Below, in pieces: positions 24,407 through 33,320 of a stretch of 38,761 bases of DNA; position 1 is the stretch's first letter, and each line of letters begins with the position of its first letter. The notes beneath the pieces are model-generated. The model was not told where the DNA came from. It saw only the letters and a list, made by a program, of their open reading frames with translations, and searched no databases. The stretch covers positions 106,932-145,692 of the forward strand of contig JASJAR010000008.1 of assembly GCA_030066905.1 (NCBI GenBank). Direction: 5' to 3'. The translations under genes and the position numbers were made by a program. The DNA comes from Paracoccaceae bacterium (GTDB lineage: Bacteria > Pseudomonadota > Alphaproteobacteria > Rhodobacterales > Rhodobacteraceae).

Positions 24407-26392
24407 ATGTCGCAACCGCAGCAATCCGCCGCCCGCCGCAAGGACCGTCCATGGATGTTCCGCACCTATGCCGGCCATTCCACCGCCGCGGCCTCCAATG
24501 CGCTCTACCGCAGCAATCTCGCCAAGGGGCAGACGGGGCTCTCGGTCGCCTTCGACCTGCCGACCCAGACGGGGTACGACAGCGACCACGAGTTGGCACG
24601 TGGCGAGGTCGGCAAGGTCGGGGTGCCGGTCGCGCATCTGGGCGACATGCGCGCGCTCTTCGACGCGATCCCGCTTGAGACGATGAACACCTCGATGACG
24701 ATCAACGCGACCGCGCCCTGGCTTCTGGCGCTCTACGTCGCGGTCGCCGAGGAGCAAGGCGCGGATATCGCCGCGCTCCAGGGTACGGTGCAGAACGACA
24801 TTATCAAGGAGTACCTCTCGCGCGGCACCTATATCTCGCCGCCTGAACCGTCATTGCGGATGATCACGGATGTGGCGGCCTGGACCCGGGAGCATTGTCC
24901 GAAATGGAACCCGATGAACGTCTGTTCCTATCACCTCCAGGAAGCCGGCGCGACGCCGGAGCAGGAACTGGCCTATGCGCTCGCCACCGCCACCGCGGTT
25001 CTCGACGACCTCAAGGGCAAGGTGCCGACCGAGCATTTCCCGGCCATGGTCGGTCGCATCTCGTTCTTCGTGAACGCCGGCATCCGTTTTGTCACCGAGA
25101 TGTGCAAGATGCGGGCCTTTACCGAGCTTTGGGAGGAGATCACCCGGGAGCGCTACGGTGTCGAGGAGCCGAAGTTCCGCCGCTTCCGCTACGGTGTGCA
25201 GGTGAACTCGCTGGGTCTCACCGAACAGCAGCCCGAAAACAACGTCACGCGCATCCTCCTCGAAATGCTCGCGGTGACGCTCTCGAGGAACGCCCGGGCG
25301 CGCGCGGTGCAGCTTCCCGCCTGGAACGAAGCGCTGGGTCTCCCCCGCCCATGGGACCAGCAATGGTCGCTGAGGATGCAACAGGTCCTCGCCTTCGAAA
25401 CCGATCTTCTGGAATACGACGACCTCTTCGACGGCAATCCAGCGGTTGAACGGCGGACCGACGAGCTCAAGGCGGCCGCGCGGGAGGAACTCGCCACCAT
25501 CGAGGCCATGGGAGGCGCGGTTGGCGCGATCGAGTATATGAAGTCGCGCCTTGTCGACTCCAATGCCGCGCGGATTGCGAGCATCGAGGCAGGAGAGACG
25601 CCCGTGATCGGCGTCAACAAATATGTCGAGGCCGAACCGTCTCCGCTAACGACGGGCGAAGATGCCATCATGGTAGCCGACGAGAATGCCGAGGCCGACC
25701 AGATCGCCCGGCTTGAGGCCTGGCGCGACAGTCGCGACGGGGCCCGGGTGGCGGCGGCACTCGGCGCTCTGGCCGAAGCGGCCCGGTCGGGTGCCAATAT
25801 CATGCCTCCCTCTCTCGAAGCCGCCCGCGCCGGTGCGACGACCGGAGAATGGGGCGATGTGATCCGCTCGGTCTTCGGCCAGTACCGCGCCCCGACCGGC
25901 GTCTCCGCCGCGCCGTCGAACAGGACCGAGGGGCTCGACCCCTTGCGCGCCGAGGTCGACAGGGTGTCGGCGCGGCTCGGGGAGCGTCTCCGCCTCCTCG
26001 TTGCGAAACCCGGGCTCGACGGGCATTCGAACGGTGCCGAGCAGATCGCCGTCCGCGCCCGCGATGCCGGCATCGAGATGACCTATGACGGCATTCGCCT
26101 CAGCCCCGCCGAAATCGCCGCACGCGCCGCCGAGATGCGCCCCCATGTCATCGGGGTGTCGGTGCTGTCAGGCAGCCACATCGCCCTGGTCGCGGCGTTG
26201 AAGAACCGGCTTGAAGAGATTGGCCTCGGTGCCACGCCGCTGGTTGTCGGCGGCATCATTCCAGAAGCTGATGCCGAGGCGCTGCGGCGCATCGGTGTGG
26301 CGGCGATCTACACCCCGAAGGACTTCGAACTCAATTCGATCATCGGCGATATCGTCGCCCTCGCCGACCCGGCCGGACTGGCCGCCGAATAG
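24407..26392 (+). CDS. ecm: Ethylmalonyl-CoA mutase (B12-dependent)
   Basis: Coenzyme B12-dependent isomerisation of (2R)-ethylmalonyl-CoA to (2S)-methylsuccinyl-CoA. The 661-residue protein belongs to the MeaA-like acyl-CoA mutases. The catalytic barrel opens 'RPWMFRTYAGHSTAAASN', 'KGQTGLSVAFDLPTQTGYDSDH', 'MNTSMTINATAPW' and 'PPEPSLRMITDV'. The C-terminal B12 domain (about 530-650) has 'KPGLDGHSNGAEQIA' with the cobalt-ligating His, then 'GVSVLSGSH' and 'LVVGGIIP'. The start at 24407 follows TTTGGAGA; an in-frame TTG at 24386 is rejected. The Ecm call over methylmalonyl-CoA mutase rests on similarity to MeaA/Ecm and on the adjacent ccr. Confidence 0.95.
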   Translation: MSQPQQSAARRKDRPWMFRTYAGHSTAAASNALYRSNLAKGQTGLSVAFDLPTQTGYDSDHELARGEVGKVGVPVAHLGDMRALFDAIPLETMNTSMTINATAPWLLALYVAVAEEQGADIAALQGTVQNDIIKEYLSRGTYISPPEPSLRMITDVAAWTREHCPKWNPMNVCSYHLQEAGATPEQELAYALATATAVLDDLKGKVPTEHFPAMVGRISFFVNAGIRFVTEMCKMRAFTELWEEITRERYGVEEPKFRRFRYGVQVNSLGLTEQQPENNVTRILLEMLAVTLSRNARARAVQLPAWNEALGLPRPWDQQWSLRMQQVLAFETDLLEYDDLFDGNPAVERRTDELKAAAREELATIEAMGGAVGAIEYMKSRLVDSNAARIASIEAGETPVIGVNKYVEAEPSPLTTGEDAIMVADENAEADQIARLEAWRDSRDGARVAAALGALAEAARSGANIMPPSLEAARAGATTGEWGDVIRSVFGQYRAPTGVSAAPSNRTEGLDPLRAEVDRVSARLGERLRLLVAKPGLDGHSNGAEQIAVRARDAGIEMTYDGIRLSPAEIAARAAEMRPHVIGVSVLSGSHIALVAALKNRLEEIGLGATPLVVGGIIPEADAEALRRIGVAAIYTPKDFELNSIIGDIVALADPAGLAAE

Positions 26393-26461
26393 GGTTGCTA
26401 TAAAATAATTGCAATCTGTGGAGTTGTCCGCCATTACATGTCCATTATTGGAGGACAGACA

Positions 26462-26797
26462 ATGGCAGTCGACCTAAAGAGCATGACCCCTAAACAGCTC
26501 GAAAAGCTTGCGGCGGATATCGCCAAAGAGCTTGAATCACGGGCCTCAAAACAACTCGACGCGGCAATCAAGGCGGCAGCGAAAGCGGCAAAAGAACACG
26601 GATTCGAACTTTCCGAGATCGTTGGCTCAGCGCCGAAAAAACGGAGCGGGAAAAAGGGATCGGCAAAGCCGAAACTCCCGCCGAGATACAAGAACCCTGC
26701 AAATGGCGGGCAAACCTGGTCGGGCCGCGGCCGCCAACCCGAATGGTACAAGGACGCGATCAAGGCGGGTAAGTCTCCGCAATCGCTTGAGATTTAG
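26462..26797 (+). CDS. H-NS family histone-like nucleoid protein (HvrA-like)
   Basis: A 111-residue nucleoid protein. The first half is a helical, charged oligomerisation region ('MTPKQLEKLAADIAKELESRASKQ'), then a Lys-rich linker, then the H-NS DNA-binding core 'NPANGGQTWSGRGRQPEWYKDAI', the canonical T-W-x-G-R-G-R-x-P-x-W motif. Members such as HvrA and Spb bind curved AT-rich DNA and affect photosynthesis or other genes in Rhodobacter. GGAGGA stands before the ATG at 26462. Base composition is clearly more AT-rich than the neighbouring ecm. It is followed after six bases by deoD, and the two may be a transferred unit. Confidence 0.9.
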   Translation: MAVDLKSMTPKQLEKLAADIAKELESRASKQLDAAIKAAAKAAKEHGFELSEIVGSAPKKRSGKKGSAKPKLPPRYKNPANGGQTWSGRGRQPEWYKDAIKAGKSPQSLEI

Positions 26798-26803
26798 ATC
26801 GGC

Positions 26804-27508
26804 ATGACCGTCCATATCGGCGCGAAAGAGGGGGATGTCGCACCGACCGTGCTTATGCCGGGCGACCCCCGTCGCGCCGAATGGGCCGCCGAGAATTTCC
26901 TTGATAACCCTCGGGTCATTAATAACGTTCGGGGAATGACAGGCCTTACGGGAACCTGGAAAGGCAATCCCGTCACGATCCACGGCTCTGGCATGGGGAT
27001 GCCGTCGCTGTCGATTTACGCCAACGAGCTCATCCGCGACTATGGAGCGAAAACGCTTATTCGCATCGGCTCCTGCGGCGGCATGCAGGAGGCGGTGAAG
27101 GTGCGCGACATCGTGATCGCGATGACATGCTCTTCCATGGGCACTCCCTCAAAAGGAACATTCAAAGAATTGAATTTCGCGCCTTGCGCGAATTTCGATC
27201 TATTAATGTCGGCTATGTCAGCAGCCAAAAAACGCGATATCGGTGTCCATGTCGGCGGAATATACTCTTCGGATACGTTTTACGACGAACGCCCCGATCT
27301 GAATGAACAGCTCACCCGACACGGTGTTCTGGGTGTCGAGATGGAAGCTGCGGAACTCTACACCGTCGCCGCCCGTTACGGCGCCCGGGCGCTCGCGGTG
27401 CTGACCGTCAGCGATCATCTTCAGACCGGCGAAGCCCTGCCCTCGGAGGAAAGAGAGCGGTCCTTCGGCGACATGGTCGAGATCGCGCTCGAAGCCGCCT
27501 TCGCCTGA
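26804..27508 (+). CDS. deoD: Purine nucleoside phosphorylase, DeoD type (hexameric)
   Basis: Phosphorolysis of purine (deoxy)nucleosides by the NP-I hexameric family. 234 residues, the usual length. Motifs: '[12 protein letters not shown]' (phosphate site), '[13 protein letters not shown]', '[10 protein letters not shown]', '[18 protein letters not shown]' (ribose/base contacts) and 'LTVSDHL' (catalytic Asp). The start has little Shine-Dalgarno but lies six bases after the H-NS gene. Parts of the gene are near 43-53% GC (counted over 27121-27300), far below the window average, and it breaks the ecm-sdhB neighbourhood. It is the second PNP here, unrelated to the one at 15919. Confidence 0.94.
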   Translation: MTVHIGAKEGDVAPTVLMPGDPRRAEWAAENFLDNPRVINNVRGMTGLTGTWKGNPVTIHGSGMGMPSLSIYANELIRDYGAKTLIRIGSCGGMQEAVKVRDIVIAMTCSSMGTPSKGTFKELNFAPCANFDLLMSAMSAAKKRDIGVHVGGIYSSDTFYDERPDLNEQLTRHGVLGVEMEAAELYTVAARYGARALAVLTVSDHLQTGEALPSEERERSFGDMVEIALEAAFA

Positions 27509-27537
27509 ACGGATACCGCGCAGGGCTCTCGCCGCGT

Positions 27538-28329
27538 TCAGACCACCCGTTCAACCATCATCCGTTTGATCTCGGCAATGGCCTTGGCCGGGTTCAGCCC
27601 CTTCGGGCAGGTCTTGGCGCAATTCATGATCGTGTGGCAGCGGTAGAGCTTGAACGGGTCCTCAAGGTCGTCGAGCCGCTCGCCGGTGGCCTCGTCACGG
27701 CTGTCGATAATCCAGCGGTAGGCATGAAGCAACGCCGCCGGTCCGAGATAGCGGTCGCCGTTCCACCAGTAGGACGGACAGGCGGTCGAGCATGAGGCGC
27801 ACATCACGCATTCATAGAGCCCGTCGAGCTTCTTGCGGTCGTCGATGGACTGCTTCCACTCCTTTTCGGGCCGCTTCGTCTTGGTCTCGAGCCAGGGCAT
27901 AATCGAGGCGTGCTGGGCGTAGAAGTGGGTGAGATCGGGAATGAGGTCCTTGATGACCGGCATATGCGGCAGCGGATAGATCGAGATGTCGCCCGGCACC
28001 TCGTCGATCCCGTAGATACAGGCCAGAGTGTTGATGCCGCCACTCCTGCCGCCGATGTTCATCGCACACGACCCGCAGATGCCCTCCCGGCACGACCGGC
28101 GGAATGTCAGCGTCGGGTCGATCTCGTTCTTGATCTTGATGAGCGCGTCGAGAACCATCGGCCCGCACGTGTCGATGTCGACGAAATAGGTATCGACCCT
28201 CGGGTTCTCCCCGTCGTCGGGGTTCCAGCGGTAAATGCGGAACGTCTTGAGGTTGGTCGCGCCTTCGGGCTTCGGCCAGGTCTTGCCCGTCTTGATCCGG
28301 GAGTTCTTGGGAAGCGTGAGCTGTACCAT
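27538..28329 (-). CDS. sdhB: Succinate dehydrogenase iron-sulfur subunit
   Basis: SdhB carries [2Fe-2S], [4Fe-4S] and [3Fe-4S] clusters passing electrons from SdhA to quinone at the cytoplasmic face of the membrane. 263 residues. Cluster ligands: 'CREGICGSC' at 80-88 with a fourth Cys at 104, then '[16 protein letters not shown]' and '[17 protein letters not shown]'. Between the third and fourth Cys of the [2Fe-2S] site there are 15 residues where homologues have 11; the extra RSGG arises from a 12-bp insertion (see findings). Last gene of the sdh operon, convergent with deoD at 29 bases. Confidence 0.97.
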   Translation of the reverse strand: MVQLTLPKNSRIKTGKTWPKPEGATNLKTFRIYRWNPDDGENPRVDTYFVDIDTCGPMVLDALIKIKNEIDPTLTFRRSCREGICGSCAMNIGGRSGGINTLACIYGIDEVPGDISIYPLPHMPVIKDLIPDLTHFYAQHASIMPWLETKTKRPEKEWKQSIDDRKKLDGLYECVMCASCSTACPSYWWNGDRYLGPAALLHAYRWIIDSRDEATGERLDDLEDPFKLYRCHTIMNCAKTCPKGLNPAKAIAEIKRMMVERVV

Positions 28330-28333
28330 TCGG

Positions 28334-28654
28334 TTAACCTCGTGTCAGAAGCACCGGCAACCCTTCCGTCGCCAGGCAGGTGATCGTTTCGGGGCGCGAC
28401 AGGATCGTCAGGGTCGTCTCGACCGTGCCGGCATCCGGGCGCCCGGTGGCGGCATCCGCCGCAAGGGAGAGAATTTCGCCGGCCGTCGCGTTGTCGATCA
28501 CGCAATCGGTGGCCGGTTCGAGCGGAACCCCGGGGAAGCGTTCGGCCAGTACCGGGCGGACTGCGGAACGCGCCGCCTCGCGGGCCAGCGTGTTCTGGGT
28601 CTCCACGCACCCGGCGAGCGCGAGCCCGGCAAGGAGGGGCAGCCAGCGCGTCAC
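28334..28654 (-). CDS. Small lipoprotein between sdhA and sdhB (second)
   Basis: A 106-residue predicted lipoprotein: signal '[16 protein letters not shown]' with the lipobox LAGC (Cys16). The mature part has two further cysteines ('[11 protein letters not shown]', 'ITCLATEG') that could form a disulfide. No known domain was recognised. The start overlaps the stop of the preceding lipoprotein gene by four bases (ATGA) and the stop is four bases from the sdhB start, so it is a genuine member of the sdh operon. Function unknown; a role in Sdh assembly or in envelope homeostasis is only a guess. Confidence 0.82.
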   Translation of the reverse strand: MTRWLPLLAGLALAGCVETQNTLAREAARSAVRPVLAERFPGVPLEPATDCVIDNATAGEILSLAADAATGRPDAGTVETTLTILSRPETITCLATEGLPVLLTRG

Positions 28655-28932
28655 AGGCGCAAGGGCCGCACGGGGCCCTGTCCGGTGAGGTTGAAGACGC
28701 AGTTCTCGTAGACGGTCTGGGGGTCGCGCCCGGCGATGAAATCCCCCGTCACGGTCAGTTCGAGCCCGGCGATCACGTCGACATCGCCGCCGCTGCTGCC
28801 GACGCCAAGCGTCGCTTCACCGGTCGGTCCAGCCGCATTCCGCGCACGGTCCTCGCAGCGGTTCGCCGCCTCCTCCGGGGAGATCGGTCCGCAGGCGGCC
28901 AGCAAAAGTGCTATGAGCATCGCCTTTCTCAA
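28651..28932 (-). CDS. Small lipoprotein between sdhA and sdhB (first)
   Basis: A 93-residue predicted lipoprotein: signal '[14 protein letters not shown]' with lipobox LAAC (Cys14). The mature part has '[21 protein letters not shown]' and '[12 protein letters not shown]', again two cysteines, around a Gly-rich centre. Its ATG overlaps the sdhA stop (ATGA) and its stop overlaps the next lipoprotein start. No known domain recognised. Tight coupling on both sides argues that its dosage follows Sdh. Confidence 0.8.
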   Translation of the reverse strand: MRKAMLIALLLAACGPISPEEAANRCEDRARNAAGPTGEATLGVGSSGGDVDVIAGLELTVTGDFIAGRDPQTVYENCVFNLTGQGPVRPLRL

Positions 28933-30731
28933 TAGACCCGCGCCTTGGGCGCGATCTTCTTCAGATCGATGCCGCCCTCGTTGTGCCCCAGTAGCGGGTT
29001 GAGATGCACCGGCCGGTAGTCGAGATCGACCTTGCCGTTGACCCAGGCCAGCGAATGCTTGCGCCAGTTCTCGTCGTCCCGGTCGGGGTAGTCCTCATGG
29101 GCGTGGGCGCCGCGGCTTTCCTTGCGGGCCTCCGCCGAGACGATGGTCGCGAGCGCATTGGGCATCAGGTTCTGAAGCTCCAGCGTCTCCATAAGGTCGC
29201 TGTTCCAGACCATCGAGCGGTCGGTCACCGAGACATCGTCGAGCTTGGCCGATACGCCGTACATCTTCTCCACCCCCTGGCCGAGGGTCTCGTCGGTGCG
29301 GAAGACGGCGGCGTCGGCCTGCATGGTCTTCTGCATCTCGAGCCGGAGTTCGGCAGTTGGCACCGCGCCGTCCGCATGGCGCGTGTCGTCGAAGCGTGCC
29401 AGCGCCTTGTCGACAGAGGCCGCGTTCAGCGTCGGGTTGGCTCCGTCGGAATCGACGACCTCACCGGCTTTGATCGCCGCGGCCCGGCCGAAGACGACGA
29501 GGTCGATCAGCGAGTTCGACCCGAGCCGGTTCGCGCCGTGGACGCTGGCGCAGCCCGCCTCGCCCACGGCCATCAGGCCGGGGACAATCCGGTCGGGGTC
29601 GTCATTCGTCGGGTTCAGCACCTCGCCCCAATAGTTCGTTGGAATACCGCCCATGTTGTAATGCACTGTCGGCAGAACCGGGATCGGCTCGCGGGTAAGA
29701 TCGACACCGGCGAAGATGCGGGCACTTTCCGAAATCCCGGGCAGCCGCTCGGCAAGCGTCTCCGGTGGCAGGTGGTTGAGGTGGAGGAAGATATGGTCCT
29801 TCTCCGCCCCCACGCCCCGGCCCTCGCGGATTTCCATCGTCATGCAGCGGGAGACCACGTCGCGGGAGGCGAGGTCCTTGTAGGTAGGCGCATAGCGTTC
29901 CATGAAGCGCTCGCCCTCGGAGTTCGTCAGATATCCGCCCTCGCCCCGCGCGCCTTCGGTGATAAGACAGCCCGCGCCGTAGATGCCCGTGGGGTGGAAC
30001 TGGACGAATTCCATGTCCTGAAGCGGCAAGCCGGCGCGGGCCACCATGCCCCCTCCGTCGCCGGTGCAGGTATGGGCCGAGGTCGCCGAGAAATAGGCCC
30101 GGCCATAGCCCCCCGTCGCCAGCACCACCATCTTGGCGTTGAACACATGGAGCGTGCCGGCTTCGAGATTCCAGCAGAGCACGCCTTGGCATTGTCCATC
30201 CTCGGACATGATGAGGTCGGTCGCGAAATACTCGATGTAGAATTCCGCGTCGTTCTTCAGGCTCTGGCCGTAAAGCGTGTGGAGGATCGCGTGGCCCGTC
30301 CGGTCGGCGGCGGCGCAAGTGCGCTGCACCGGCGGGCCTTCGCCGAACTCGGTGGTGTGCCCACCGAAGGGCCGCTGGTAGATCTTGCCCTCTTCGGTGC
30401 GCGAGAACGGCACCCCGTAATGGTCGAGCTCATAGACCGCCTTCGGGGCTTCGCGGGCGAGGTATTCCATCGCGTCGACATCGCCGAGCCAGTCCGAGCC
30501 CTTCACGGTGTCGTACATGTGCCATTGCCAGCTATCGGGGCCCATGTTCCCCAACGACGCCGCAATCCCGCCCTGGGCAGCGACCGTGTGAGAGCGCGTC
30601 GGGAACACCTTGGTGATGCAGGCGGTCTTCAACCCCTGCTCGGCCATCCCGAGCGTCGCGCGCAAACCCGCGCCGCCAGCGCCGACAACGACAACGTCGT
30701 AGGTATGGGTTTCGTAGTCGTATGCCGCCAT
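28929..30731 (-). CDS. sdhA: Succinate dehydrogenase flavoprotein subunit
   Basis: Oxidises succinate to fumarate with covalently bound FAD. 600 residues, normal length. '[18 protein letters not shown]' is the FAD-binding Rossmann loop, '[14 protein letters not shown]' contains the flavinylated His48, and '[21 protein letters not shown]' carries the substrate-site region. '[27 protein letters not shown]' and C-terminal '[12 protein letters not shown]' are conserved. Twelve bases separate it from sdhD and its stop overlaps the first lipoprotein gene. Confidence 0.98.
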   Translation of the reverse strand: MAAYDYETHTYDVVVVGAGGAGLRATLGMAEQGLKTACITKVFPTRSHTVAAQGGIAASLGNMGPDSWQWHMYDTVKGSDWLGDVDAMEYLAREAPKAVYELDHYGVPFSRTEEGKIYQRPFGGHTTEFGEGPPVQRTCAAADRTGHAILHTLYGQSLKNDAEFYIEYFATDLIMSEDGQCQGVLCWNLEAGTLHVFNAKMVVLATGGYGRAYFSATSAHTCTGDGGGMVARAGLPLQDMEFVQFHPTGIYGAGCLITEGARGEGGYLTNSEGERFMERYAPTYKDLASRDVVSRCMTMEIREGRGVGAEKDHIFLHLNHLPPETLAERLPGISESARIFAGVDLTREPIPVLPTVHYNMGGIPTNYWGEVLNPTNDDPDRIVPGLMAVGEAGCASVHGANRLGSNSLIDLVVFGRAAAIKAGEVVDSDGANPTLNAASVDKALARFDDTRHADGAVPTAELRLEMQKTMQADAAVFRTDETLGQGVEKMYGVSAKLDDVSVTDRSMVWNSDLMETLELQNLMPNALATIVSAEARKESRGAHAHEDYPDRDDENWRKHSLAWVNGKVDLDYRPVHLNPLLGHNEGGIDLKKIAPKARVY

Positions 30732-30743
30732 TTGGGGGTCTCC

Positions 30744-31115
30744 TTAGAGCGCGATCCGGGCGATGGCGAAGAGCCCCGTCGCCGCGGCCGCGTAACTCAG
30801 ACAGATCATCGCCACGATCAGCCCCTTCCGGGCCACGCCGTGCACGTAATCTTCGATCAGCACCTGAACGCCGTTCTTGAAATGCATAAAGCCTACCGCC
30901 AGGGTCAGACCCGCCACCACGGCGGGGAAGGGCCGCGCGAAATAGGCTACGACCTCGGCATGGGGCTGCCCCAGCATCGGCCCGAAGGTGAAGACGAAGA
31001 GCGGGACGAGGAGCAACAGCCCCACCGAGGAGACCTGCATCGCCCAGTGGTGGTGCGTCCCCTCCTTCGCGGAACCCAGACCTTCGGCGCGTTTTCTGTC
31101 GGTCAGATAAGCCAT
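30744..31115 (-). CDS. sdhD: Succinate dehydrogenase membrane anchor subunit
   Basis: A 123-residue membrane protein with three hydrophobic helices. N-terminal 'GSAKEGTHHHWAMQVSSVGLLLLVPLFVF' and 'GFMHFKNGVQVLIEDYVHG' are typical of alphaproteobacterial SdhD; His residues in the membrane segments would ligate heme b together with SdhC. Located 10 bases after sdhC and 12 before sdhA. Confidence 0.93.
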   Translation of the reverse strand: MAYLTDRKRAEGLGSAKEGTHHHWAMQVSSVGLLLLVPLFVFTFGPMLGQPHAEVVAYFARPFPAVVAGLTLAVGFMHFKNGVQVLIEDYVHGVARKGLIVAMICLSYAAAATGLFAIARIAL

Positions 31116-31125
31116 CGCACCCTCC

Positions 31126-31512
31126 TCAAATCACCAGAAGCGTGAGGATCGTGAGAACAAGCGAGCCGCCGATAACCGCAAGCCCGAGCTTCTCGGCGAA
31201 ATCGACCTCGAGGCCGCGCCCCGTATTGTCCCAGTACAGATGTCTCAGGCCGGCGAGCGCGTGATACCATAGCGCCCAGAGCGACAGGGTCATCACGATG
31301 TCGCCGAGAACCGAGGTGACGAGACCGTCGACAACCGCGAAATACTCCGCAGACGTTGCTGCGGCAAGGAACCACCAGACCGTCAGCAGTGCCGCGACGA
31401 TCAGCGCATTCCCCGTGATCCGGGTGAAGATCGAGGTGACAGACGTCAGTTGCGGTTTGTAGATCGTCAGATGCGGCGACAGCGGGCGATTGCCCCGGTT
31501 CACATCGGCCAT
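31126..31512 (-). CDS. sdhC: Succinate dehydrogenase cytochrome b556 subunit
   Basis: A 128-residue cytochrome b subunit with three membrane segments. 'NRPLSPHLTIYKPQLTSVTSIFTRITG' is the SdhC signature (RPLSPH-x-x-IY and S-x-x-HR-type region, here with T-R in place of H-R), and 'LWYHALAGLRHLYWDNTG' holds the heme-ligand His. GAGGAGGG precedes the ATG. First gene of the sdh operon; the twin GTGATCAC operator lies 115-149 bases upstream. Confidence 0.94.
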   Translation of the reverse strand: MADVNRGNRPLSPHLTIYKPQLTSVTSIFTRITGNALIVAALLTVWWFLAAATSAEYFAVVDGLVTSVLGDIVMTLSLWALWYHALAGLRHLYWDNTGRGLEVDFAEKLGLAVIGGSLVLTILTLLVI

Positions 31513-31626
31513 GGCGGCCCTCCTCGCGCGGCGTTTCGACTAGGGATAGCAAGTTGGGCCGGGATGTCACGCCGCTGAGGCAGGGAAAGTTGCGGTGAAT
31601 TGGCGCAATCCGGCCGAAATTCGACA

Positions 31627-31661
31627 TTTGTGATCACGGGCCTTTCTGGTGTGATCACATA
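31627..31661 (-). promoter_or_regulatory. Twin GTGATCAC operator upstream of sdhC
   Basis: On the minus strand this reads TATGTGATCACAC, nine variable bases, CCGTGATCACAAA. The two GTGATCAC palindromes begin at 31630 and 31651, exactly 21 bp apart, so on one face of the helix. The same 35-bp arrangement, same orientation and flanks, precedes sucC (36939-36973). It sits about 115 bases before the sdhC ATG in the 206-base gap after mch. A GTGACA-16-TATCCC promoter candidate lies between it and the gene. The regulator is unknown; the GT-N-AC shape would fit a GntR-type protein. Confidence 0.8.
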
Positions 31662-31718
31662 TATGCCACACCAGCCGCCCGTCTGCCAAATCCTTGAGAT
31701 TGGGAGACGTTTTCCAGG

Positions 31719-32753
31719 CTAGAGGGGAATCAGTGCCCAATAGTCGAGATCGAGGAGCACGCCGGGGAGGTACTTTCCATCGTCGCCCTTCAGCGACATC
31801 GGCGGGGCCTCGGCAGTTTGCGCCACGAGCCGCAGGCGCAGCGCGCCGACCCCCGGAGCAGGCGTTTCGGCCTTGTCGAGCACCTCCGACCAGGCGGAAA
31901 CCGTCATCCCGGCAAAACAGGGCGCCGCATGGGTGCCGCCGTTCAGCGCGGCGACGAATTGGGCATTCGCGAGCCCGTTGAAACTCAGGCTCCGAGCGAG
32001 TGAGATCACATGGCCGCCATAGATCAGCCGCTTGCCGTCGTCGCGAGCGGTCGCATCGAAATGCACCTTCGCGGTGTTCTGCCACAGCCGGGTGGCCAGC
32101 ATGTGTTCTGCCTCCTCCACCGTCACGCGGTCCACATGGTCGATCCTTTCGCCGACCTCGTAATCCCCCCAGCGATGGGGCTCGCCGGCCAGACCGAAAT
32201 CGTAGGCGGTAAAATCGAGCCCCTCGGGCAAAACCAGATCGGCCGCCGCGACGGCCTCCCGAAGCTGCGGCACCACCGGCGCGGGCGGCGCTGCGTCGAG
32301 ATCGCGTTTCTTCACCATCACCCAGCGCACATAGTCGAGCACCGGCTCCTCATGCTGGTTGCTGCCCTTGGTGCGCACCCAGACGATGCCCGCCTTGCCA
32401 CTCGACGTCTCCTTCACGCCGATCACCTCCGACGTGGAAGTCAGCGTGTCCCCCGGCCAGACCTGCCCCAGAAACCTCCCCTCGGCGTAGCCGAGATTGG
32501 CCACGGCGTTGAGGCTCACGTCCGGCACGGTCTTGCCGAAAACGATGTGGAAGACGATGAGGTCGTCGAGCGGGCTGAACGGGAGCCCGCAGGACTGGGC
32601 GAAGGCGTCCGACGAGTGGAGCGCGTGGCGGGCCGGGTAGAGCATGTGGTAGAGCGCCCGCTCGCCCATCTTCACCGTGCGCGGCACCGCATGGCGGATC
32701 GTCTCGCCCACGCGGTAGTCTTCGAAGTACCGGCCTGGATTGGTCTTCGCCAT
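31719..32753 (-). CDS. mch: Mesaconyl-CoA hydratase (MaoC-like double hotdog)
   Basis: Hydrates mesaconyl-C1-CoA to (2R,3S)-beta-methylmalyl-CoA in the ethylmalonyl-CoA pathway. 344 residues, the length of characterised Rhodobacter Mch. It has two MaoC-type hotdog halves: 'GRYFEDYRVGETIRHAVPRTV' plus 'AEGRFLGQVWPGDTLTSTSEV' in the first, and 'YEVGERIDHVDRVTVEEAEHMLATRL' plus 'GKRLIYGGHVISLARSLSFNGLAN' in the second. The function rests on family similarity and on neighbours mcl2, sdh, ecm and ccr. It begins 15 bases after the NnrU-like gene. Confidence 0.92.
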   Translation of the reverse strand: MAKTNPGRYFEDYRVGETIRHAVPRTVKMGERALYHMLYPARHALHSSDAFAQSCGLPFSPLDDLIVFHIVFGKTVPDVSLNAVANLGYAEGRFLGQVWPGDTLTSTSEVIGVKETSSGKAGIVWVRTKGSNQHEEPVLDYVRWVMVKKRDLDAAPPAPVVPQLREAVAAADLVLPEGLDFTAYDFGLAGEPHRWGDYEVGERIDHVDRVTVEEAEHMLATRLWQNTAKVHFDATARDDGKRLIYGGHVISLARSLSFNGLANAQFVAALNGGTHAAPCFAGMTVSAWSEVLDKAETPAPGVGALRLRLVAQTAEAPPMSLKGDDGKYLPGVLLDLDYWALIPL

Positions 32754-32768
32754 GGCTTCGCCGTCTCC

Positions 32769-33320
32769 TCAGCCGAAGGCCGGATAGCCCAGCCAGTAAT
32801 GCACCCCGGCGATCAGGCCGTAGACCACGAGCGCGCCAACGACCGCTCCGATCTCCTTGCCCATCGGCGCCGGTGGCGGCGGCGCGGGCTTAGGCTCGGC
32901 CCGATTGATGACCACCACCTCGACCACCGCCCAGGCGAGCAGTCCGCCGAAGAGCACAATCGCCTCGAGCGTGCCGTTGACGAGAATATGAGCCACTGCC
33001 CAGAGCTTCACCGCCGTCAGTTGCGGGTGCCGGATCACGCCGGTGATCCGGGTCTTTATGCCCGAGGCGGCAAAGAGATAAACGGCGAAGATCATCAACA
33101 GGTTGTTGATCCCCACCGTCGCGGGATGACGGCCCCAGAAGACGGGGCCGAGAACGTCCCGGTAGCCCCACCACATCAGCAAGATCGCGACAACGAGCGC
33201 CAGAGCCACGCCGCCCTTCGCGGCATCGCCTACCGAGGCCCGTGCCTCGGGTGCCACCCGTTTGAAAAGATGCGCCAAGCTCCAGAGAAGCAGGCCGAGA
33301 ATGAGAACGATCCAACCCAT
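32769..33320 (-). CDS. NnrU family membrane protein
   Basis: A 183-residue membrane protein with five or so helices. 'MGWIVLILGLLLWSLAHLFKR' at the start, 'GINNLLMIFAVYLFAASGIKTRITGVIRHPQLTAVKLWAVAHILVNG' in the middle (the R-H-P-x-x-x-x-x-x-x-W-A-x-x-H motif of the NnrU/isoprenylcysteine-methyltransferase-like group). NnrU was named from nitrite/nitric oxide reductase clusters; its function is unclear. The ATG overlaps the mcl2 stop (ATGA), placing it in an mcl2-nnrU-mch operon, where it looks out of place. Confidence 0.88.
   Translation of the reverse strand: MGWIVLILGLLLWSLAHLFKRVAPEARASVGDAAKGGVALALVVAILLMWWGYRDVLGPVFWGRHPATVGINNLLMIFAVYLFAASGIKTRITGVIRHPQLTAVKLWAVAHILVNGTLEAIVLFGGLLAWAVVEVVVINRAEPKPAPPPPAPMGKEIGAVVGALVVYGLIAGVHYWLGYPAFG

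Noticed and set aside
26393..27540. Mobile element around the H-NS/deoD pair
   Set aside because: No integrase, transposase, terminal inverted repeats or flanking direct repeats were seen; only base composition suggests transfer.
29004..31145. 713-codon plus-strand open frame opposite sdhA and sdhD
   Set aside because: Shadow of sdhA/sdhD; compositionally biased and without motifs, while the minus strand encodes clear Sdh subunits.
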